From contig NZ_BJTC01000021.1 of the NCBI RefSeq assembly GCF_006829085.1, positions 1-61,368 of the forward strand: a stretch of DNA of 61,368 bases. Direction: 5' to 3'. The notes under the pieces are model-generated. The model was given only the letters and a program-made list of their open reading frames with translations. It ran no database searches and had not been told where the DNA came from. This DNA is from Chryseobacterium sp. ON_d1. Its GTDB lineage: Bacteria > Bacteroidota > Bacteroidia > Flavobacteriales > Weeksellaceae. A program made the position numbers and the translations under genes. Shown here piece after piece: positions 56,457 to 61,368 of this stretch. The stretch's first letter is position 1; every line of letters begins with the position of its first letter.

Positions 56457-58715
56457 TTATTCTCTGTTTTTTACCAATACCCATCCTGAATATTTGGTTT
56501 CAGTATTGTCTTTGTTGTTTTCGTTCCATGAGATGGTGTACCAGTAAGTTCCTGTAAGTACTTTTTTGCCGGAAGCGGTTCCGTCCCATGTGAAGTTTCT
56601 CATTTTTCCGGCCTCGTAAAGTTTGTTGCCATATCTGTCGTAGACAATAAATACCAGGTTTTTCTTGTATGCCAGTGCAGAGTAGTCAATAAAGTCATTT
56701 ACATGGTCGCCGTTCGGAGTGATGGCGTTGATAAGGTTAGGAACAGTGATCTGAACCTCAACAGGGGTACAGTTGTAAAAATCTTTTACATAAACTCTTA
56801 CCTCTCCTCTTGCTAGTCCTGTGAATATATTGCTGGTCTGCCAGTTCATTCCATCCAAAGAATATTGGTATGGAGGAGTTCCTCCTGCCACATTTACGGT
56901 TATTGTGTTGTTGTCAATATTAATGCTTGAAATAACAGGATTTGCAGATGCTTTTACATTGACAATCTGTGTGGTGATACAGTTGCCTGTTTTGAGTTTT
57001 ACCCAATAAGAGCCTACTCCCACATCTTTAATAGATGAGGTTGTTGCTCCCGTACTCCATTCGTACCCATTGAATCCAGGTCCTGCATCAAGGTCTGTTT
57101 TTTCACCAATACAAATGATTTTATCTTTCAGAACAGAAGAGGGTACAGGTGGTAATACAATAAGATTGATTTTAGCAATATTAAAACATCCGTTAGCATC
57201 CGTTACTTTGGCATATACAGCTGTACTTGTTGATAAGTACTGAAGAGGATTCATGATCTCATTGGTGCCGTCCACAGCATTGGCTATTGATGTAAAGTAT
57301 TTTTTTGTAAAACCGCTGCTTAAGGTAGTGACGTCAGCTGTGGTCAAGTCAAATATAGCACTAGTGATATTGTTTTCAATAAAGCATGACCTTAAAGTGG
57401 CTTCCTTCACAGGAGTATCAGGGTAGAATGCTAATGTGATTTTTGCAGAACCTGTACATCCCTGTGGAGTGGTCACTTTTACATACACGACACCTGGAGC
57501 CGATAAATAATTGGTTGGATTCTGGATTTCATTAATGTCGGCATTAAGATCTGCTAATGTTTTATAATATTTTTTAGTAACCCCTAATACATCTGTTACA
57601 TTTGCTGTGTTGAGATTAAAGGTTGCGGTTCCTGCTTTATTGTTATTACATGCCAGGATTGTTCTGTCCTCTGCTTTGAATGGTGCAAGCACCAGTAAAA
57701 TCTTGCCGTCCGGGTTGTCGCAAAGCAGTCCTGCATTATCTTTAATAACCACGGTAACTGTTGTATTGGCATTGAATTGATAATTGGCCGGATTCGCTAT
57801 AGGTGTTGAGCTTCCCAGCGGATAATAGGTAAATGTATAATTGGAAGGGTTGCTGACAAATTGTGAGTTGAAAGTAGTCAGATTCACAGATCCGTATCCT
57901 GTAGAAGGGTTTGGGCAAAAAGACTGTGTGGCTGAATTCTGTAAAATAGGAACTTTATCTGTATAGATTTTCACATTTTTAATGGAATGTCTTGATCTTG
58001 CACCTCCTGTGGAAGCGGAAAATCCAAAATATCCAACGGTCATTGCTGCAGCAGTACCTGAAGGAGCAAAAGACTGGTTGCAAATTACATTGCCGTCTAT
58101 GGTTATTTTGATAATCCAGCTGGTAGGTACAGCAGGATCTACCTGTGCTGTTACTTCAACATGTTTAAAGGTAGTTCCCTGAAAAGGCAGAGTTGTATTC
58201 ATGTCAGGGGAGTGAAAGGAGCTGCCCGGAACATTGAAGAATTCAACATTATTGGTATCTGTGGTGTTCTGAACCTGTCCGTAGGCAACATGAACCTTAC
58301 TCATGGTAGCGGTAGTGGTGTTGTTGTATGTATCAAACCCTACCACAAGACCTACTGCATTCTGAGATACTCCAAGGCCAGATCCCAATACACTCGCAAC
58401 AGGTGGGTTGGCAAGGTACCAGAATGCAATTCCATCTCCGTTTGAGGTCTGGTTGGAATCCATTCTGAAATCAAATTCCACCCTCCATTTATCGCAATAT
58501 TTTAAATTGATCGGATCATTCAGTCTGATAGAACCGGATTGATTATTGGTATCCGGAGTAAGCTGAATGAAATCTGTGTTGACCTGAGTAGGTGAAACCA
58601 TTGTCCATCCGGTAGTTGTCACTGGGTTTCCGACAAGCTGATAAGTCTGAGCAAAGGATTTCCCGGCTAAACAGAGCAAAAAAACATATAAATACAGTAA
58701 TAGATTTTTATTCAT
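56457..58715 (-). CDS. T9SS type B secreted protein with lectin-like domain, paralog 2
   Basis: 752 aa, collinear with paralog 1 throughout: signal peptide (about 1-22), lectin-like domain with GDGIAFWYLANPP and YFGFSASTGGARSRHSIKN, Ig-like repeats, and C-terminal T9SS type B domain (ITPNGDHVNDFIDYSA, YDRYGNKLYE, YWYTISWNENNKD). The repeats differ more than the ends. The family function is surface adhesion or sugar binding by inference; no enzyme motif is seen. It is upstream of paralog 1 on the same strand and a product of tandem duplication. Confidence 0.92.
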   Translation of the reverse strand: MNKNLLLYLYVFLLCLAGKSFAQTYQLVGNPVTTTGWTMVSPTQVNTDFIQLTPDTNNQSGSIRLNDPINLKYCDKWRVEFDFRMDSNQTSNGDGIAFWYLANPPVASVLGSGLGVSQNAVGLVVGFDTYNNTTTATMSKVHVAYGQVQNTTDTNNVEFFNVPGSSFHSPDMNTTLPFQGTTFKHVEVTAQVDPAVPTSWIIKITIDGNVICNQSFAPSGTAAAMTVGYFGFSASTGGARSRHSIKNVKIYTDKVPILQNSATQSFCPNPSTGYGSVNLTTFNSQFVSNPSNYTFTYYPLGSSTPIANPANYQFNANTTVTVVIKDNAGLLCDNPDGKILLVLAPFKAEDRTILACNNNKAGTATFNLNTANVTDVLGVTKKYYKTLADLNADINEIQNPTNYLSAPGVVYVKVTTPQGCTGSAKITLAFYPDTPVKEATLRSCFIENNITSAIFDLTTADVTTLSSGFTKKYFTSIANAVDGTNEIMNPLQYLSTSTAVYAKVTDANGCFNIAKINLIVLPPVPSSVLKDKIICIGEKTDLDAGPGFNGYEWSTGATTSSIKDVGVGSYWVKLKTGNCITTQIVNVKASANPVISSINIDNNTITVNVAGGTPPYQYSLDGMNWQTSNIFTGLARGEVRVYVKDFYNCTPVEVQITVPNLINAITPNGDHVNDFIDYSALAYKKNLVFIVYDRYGNKLYEAGKMRNFTWDGTASGKKVLTGTYWYTISWNENNKDNTETKYSGWVLVKNRE

Positions 58716-58879
58716 TTAAAGGGGACTTAGATTAATGTGTAAAGATATTAAATCCCGATCAATTAATGTGTATTTAATGTTAATTTTACTGAATTTTTTA
58801 ATTATTTTTTAATAAATAATATGACTTGTGATGGAATAATGAATGTTAACGGATGAATTGTGGATTTATCTCAATTGTA

Positions 58880-59356
58880 TTAAAATAAGGAGCTGTTTTC
58901 CTGATTTTCAAAATACACATCGATATCAAGATCAGAAGAATTAGCGGCCGCAACGGCTAACTTGTCGCATAATTCATTTTCAAAATGACCGGCATGTCCC
59001 TTTATCCAATGCATTTTTGGGGCGTGTTTTTGATATAGTTCAACAAATTTTTTCCAGAGGTCCGGATTTTTTACATTTTTCCAGCCTCTTTTGATCCATC
59101 CGGCGATCCAGTTTTGGTTAATAGCGTCAGATACATACTTGCTGTCGGTATAAATGTGAATATCATTCTCTGTTGATTTCAACTTTTCCAAAGCTGTGAT
59201 GACAGCCAGAAGTTCCATTCTGTTATTGGTGGTCTTTCTGAATCCTTTTGAAAATGTTTTCTGGTAGTTTTTTTCAGGAACGCGCATGAGAATTCCATAT
59301 CCGCCTTTTCCGGGATTTCCGCTACAAGCTCCGTCGGTATAAATTTCGATTTTCAA
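58880..59356 (-). CDS. rnhA: Ribonuclease HI
   Basis: 158 aa. Catalytic carboxylates are Asp8 (IYTDGACSGNPG), Glu48 (NNRMELLAV), Asp71 (IYTDSKYV) and Asp131 (NELCDKLA), plus HxGHxxNE-like KGHAGHFENE. It removes RNA from RNA-DNA hybrids. The start is TTG at 59356 (MKIEIYTDG); no upstream ATG fits. It is on the same strand as dnaB, 68 nt away. Confidence 0.95.
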   Translation of the reverse strand: MKIEIYTDGACSGNPGKGGYGILMRVPEKNYQKTFSKGFRKTTNNRMELLAVITALEKLKSTENDIHIYTDSKYVSDAINQNWIAGWIKRGWKNVKNPDLWKKFVELYQKHAPKMHWIKGHAGHFENELCDKLAVAAANSSDLDIDVYFENQENSSLF

Positions 59357-59424
59357 ATCTGTTTTAAAAAAAATGAATATTCACTGTACAATTACTGAAT
59401 TGGCCTAAAAACTCTGATCTTTCC

Positions 59425-61011
59425 TTAGAACGGGAAATCATCATCGTCATCAAAATCATTCATTGAAGAGCCGGAAAGTTTTGAACTGTCCGGAAGGTCA
59501 AATGCTGCTCCTGGCTGAATGGTTGTTTTGATTTTGTCAAAGCCGCTCGGTTCCCCGAAGTTAGAAGGATATCCTCCGCCGGAGCCTCCGTCAAATGCCG
59601 CTTCAATATCGCCGAATTTGGCAAAATGTTTTAAGAAAGATAACCTTACATCTGCCGTTGCACCATTCCTATGCTTGGCAATGATCAGCTCGGCCTGGTT
59701 TTCTGTAGAAGTTTCCTGTCCTTCTTCATCATTATCCCAAACGGTAATTTTATAATATTCCGGTCTGAAAATAAAAGATACAATATCCGCATCCTGCTCA
59801 ATAGCTCCTGATTCCCTCAGATCTGAAAGCTGAGGTCTTTTTCCCGGTCGGGCTTCCACACTTCTTGAAAGCTGAGAAAGAGCAATTACAGGTACATTAA
59901 GCTCTTTTGCAATCGCTTTTAATGAACGTGAAATCATAGAGATCTCCTGTTCACGGTTTCCGACTCCTTTTCCTCCGCCTCCTGCGGTCATCAGCTGGAG
60001 GTAGTCAACCATGATCAGTCTTACCCCGTGCTGCATGACAAGTCTTCGGCATTTTGCACGGAAGTCAAATATCGAAAGGGAAGGGGTTTCATCAATATAT
60101 AAAGGGGCATTTTCCAATTCCGATACATTGGAGAACAGTCTTTGCCACTCTTCATCATCCAGGGTTCCTTTTCTTAGTTTTTCGGACGAGATTCTTGTTT
60201 CAGAAGCAATCATTCTGGTGATCAGCTGTACAGATGCCATTTCAAGAGAGAAAAGAGCCATAGGAATTTTGTGTCCTACTGCAATGTTTCTTGCCATGGA
60301 AAGAAGGAATGCTGTTTTACCCATCGCCGGACGGGCTGCAATAATGATGAGGTCAGAATTCTGCCATCCACCGGTTTCCTTATCAACATCTCTGAATCCT
60401 GAAGGAACTCCGGAGAGTCCTTGTTTATCTTTTAAAGATTTAATCGTGTCAATCGCTTGCTTTACCAATGAGTTGGCAGTATCGAATCCTTTTTTAATTG
60501 TTCCGTTGGTAATCTCAAAGAAAGATTGTTCTGCTTTATCCAGAAGTTCAAAAACATCGGTTGATTCTTTGTATGAAGAATCAATAACGTTTGCAGAAAC
60601 ATTGATAAGGCTTCTTAAAATATATTTTTCAAGAATAACACGTACATGATATTCTATATGGGCGGATGAACTTACTCCCATAGTCAGATCAATGATATAA
60701 TGATCTCCGCCTGCCTGGCTAAGTTTGTCTTCTTTTTTTAAATCCTGAATAATGGTCATTAAGTCTACCGGATGGTTGCCTTCATAAAGCTTTAAAATGG
60801 TAGAAAAAATAACCTGATGTCGGGGGTCATAGAATACCTCTGGGGTAAGAAGGTCAATAGAATGATCAAGACCTTTTTTATCGATCAAAAAAGTTCCGAT
60901 AACAAGTCTTTCAAAGTCCACTGCATTGGGAGGCATTTTTCCATCCGCAATAGACAATTCTTTTGCAAAGTTTCCGTGTGTCAGGGATGATAATGTTTCT
61001 TTCTGCGCCAT
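59425..61011 (-). CDS. dnaB: Replicative DNA helicase DnaB
   Basis: 528 aa. The N-terminal primase-interaction domain (about 25-130; MPPNAVDFERLVIGTFLID) precedes the RecA-like ATPase, with Walker A AARPAMGKTAF, then MVDYLQLM, LSQLSRSVEARPGKRPQLSDLRESGAIEQDADIV (in part) and FRPEYY. The C-terminus is Gly/Ser-rich and ends in acidic DDDDDFPF. It unwinds DNA at the replication fork as a hexamer. The ATG follows a -7 box by 4 nt. Confidence 0.96.
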   Translation of the reverse strand: MAQKETLSSLTHGNFAKELSIADGKMPPNAVDFERLVIGTFLIDKKGLDHSIDLLTPEVFYDPRHQVIFSTILKLYEGNHPVDLMTIIQDLKKEDKLSQAGGDHYIIDLTMGVSSSAHIEYHVRVILEKYILRSLINVSANVIDSSYKESTDVFELLDKAEQSFFEITNGTIKKGFDTANSLVKQAIDTIKSLKDKQGLSGVPSGFRDVDKETGGWQNSDLIIIAARPAMGKTAFLLSMARNIAVGHKIPMALFSLEMASVQLITRMIASETRISSEKLRKGTLDDEEWQRLFSNVSELENAPLYIDETPSLSIFDFRAKCRRLVMQHGVRLIMVDYLQLMTAGGGGKGVGNREQEISMISRSLKAIAKELNVPVIALSQLSRSVEARPGKRPQLSDLRESGAIEQDADIVSFIFRPEYYKITVWDNDEEGQETSTENQAELIIAKHRNGATADVRLSFLKHFAKFGDIEAAFDGGSGGGYPSNFGEPSGFDKIKTTIQPGAAFDLPDSSKLSGSSMNDFDDDDDFPF

Positions 61012-61015
61012 GGTG

Positions 61016-61023
61016 CAAAGATA
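61016..61023 (-). promoter_or_regulatory. -7 box (TATCTTTG) of dnaB
   Basis: An exact TAnnTTTG on the minus strand ending 4 nt before the ATG at 61011 (TATCTTTGCACCATG); leaderless dnaB mRNA is likely. No good -33. Confidence 0.6.
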
Positions 61024-61114
61024 GTTTATTTAAAAAATAATAAAAAAATAGTATTCAACAAATTATTAGCAGATCTTCGGAAAATACTGTAAACAGGAGA
61101 TCAGGTATGTTGAT

Positions 61115-61132
61115 AAAAAAATCACCCCGGTC
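61115..61132 (+). terminator. Half of a terminator hairpin, apparently split by the IS
   Basis: AAAAATCACCCCGGTC is identical to the left arm and loop start of the terminator at 54001. The matching right arm is missing; the IS end begins one base later. Confidence 0.55.
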
Positions 61133-61133
61133 T

Positions 61134-61368
61134 TGGACTGCCCCCAAAAAGTTAGACACTTTTTAGGGGCATTTTTTTATGTATAGAAAAGAAAAATTTA
61201 GCGTTGCTTTCAAGCTAGAATGTATTAATCTTCACAAAAATTCTCATTGTTCAATTAAATCTATAGCAACAGAGAAAGGATTTAATGAAAGCAATCTGCG
61301 CAAGTGGATTGGTTTTTATAACAAGTACGGAATCTCGGGACTATACCCTCGAAAAAACATGAGTTATT
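61134..61368 (+). mobile_element. IS3-family insertion sequence, left end (cut by window edge)
   Basis: The left terminal repeat begins TGGACTGCCCCCAAAAAG and continues to TTAGACAC. A fold-back GCCCC...GGGGC surrounds it (61140-61170). orfA starts 45 bp inside. The repeat matches the complement of the right end at 100-123. Confidence 0.85.
61179..61368 (+). CDS. IS3-family transposase OrfA, N-terminal fragment (cut by window edge)
   Basis: ATG at 61179, open to the edge, 63 codons. It starts MYRKEKFSVAFKLECI and contains SIKSIATEKGF and NESNLRKWIGFYNKYG, then SGLYPRKNM. This is the HTH domain of IS150-type OrfA that binds the IS ends. OrfB, usually joined by -1 frameshifting, lies beyond the window. 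Confidence 0.9.
   Translation, partial: MYRKEKFSVAFKLECINLHKNSHCSIKSIATEKGFNESNLRKWIGFYNKYGISGLYPRKNMSY

Noticed and set aside
1..61368. tRNA, rRNA, CRISPR arrays, riboswitches
   Set aside because: Intergenic regions were read on both strands; nothing with the required folds or repeat-spacer pattern was seen, though a covariance search was not possible.

Overview
The window is chromosomal DNA from a member of the Flavobacteriia, most likely Chryseobacterium or a close relative (family Weeksellaceae). The evidence is low G+C content, flavobacterial promoters (TTTG, about 19 bp, TAnnTTTG) without clear Shine-Dalgarno sequences, type IX secretion (T9SS) type B sorting domains, SusC-like TonB-dependent receptors, exosortase XrtF, a Rho factor with a long disordered insert, and many lineage-restricted families (DUF4271, DUF4293, DUF4296, DUF5689, DUF6146, DUF6702). 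No rRNA, tRNA or CRISPR array was seen.

Both edges lie in IS3-family insertion sequences in the same orientation. Bases 1-123 are the 3' end of orfB plus the right terminal repeat of one copy. Bases from about 61134 to the end are the left terminal repeat and start of orfA of another, inserted into what looks like a terminator hairpin.

Layout. (1) 380-6645, minus strand: a probable metal-handling cluster of histidine kinase, response regulator, His/Cys-repeat lipoprotein, Cys-rich small protein and a TonB-dependent receptor with two N-terminal HMA domains. (2) 6847-11839: an AHSA1-like protein, small proteins, an oligopeptidase B-like peptidase, and DUF4271-hemD. (3) 12078-20960: housekeeping operons dpm-DUF4296-tgt-lptF/G, convergent birA, then rsfS-ftsH and LUD-cdsA-psd (phospholipid synthesis). 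(4) 21044-25330: an accessory cassette with a membrane-anchored LuxR-type regulator, two small HTH proteins and a secreted surface protein. Three promoters in it share an ACT-N7-AGT element at nearly constant spacing from the -7 box; this is the best candidate for an undescribed regulatory system. (5) 25329-32608: DUF1801, an ABC exporter, an M28 peptidase, DUF4293, divergent rho, superoxide dismutase and DUF6146. (6) 32627-38394: a secreted endonuclease/phosphatase-family enzyme divergent from a TonB receptor plus DUF5689 lipoprotein. (7) 38562-40872: an APH-type kinase, a PixA/AidA-like protein and DUF6702. (8) 40931-44171, minus strand: AmgK-like kinase, RapZ C-terminal domain, MurU-like nucleotidyltransferase and LOG protein, probably for amino-sugar/peptidoglycan recycling. 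(9) 44401-45355: XrtF and its partner. (10) 45366-61011, minus strand: CDF transporter, asd, a TonB receptor, nitroreductase-nadB-nadC, two tandem paralogous T9SS lectin-like proteins, rnhA and dnaB.

Intrinsic terminators are numerous and usually clear. Several genes (dnaB, xrtF, the nitroreductase and the Cys-rich protein) have an ATG only 4-5 nt after the -7 box, which suggests leaderless mRNAs.
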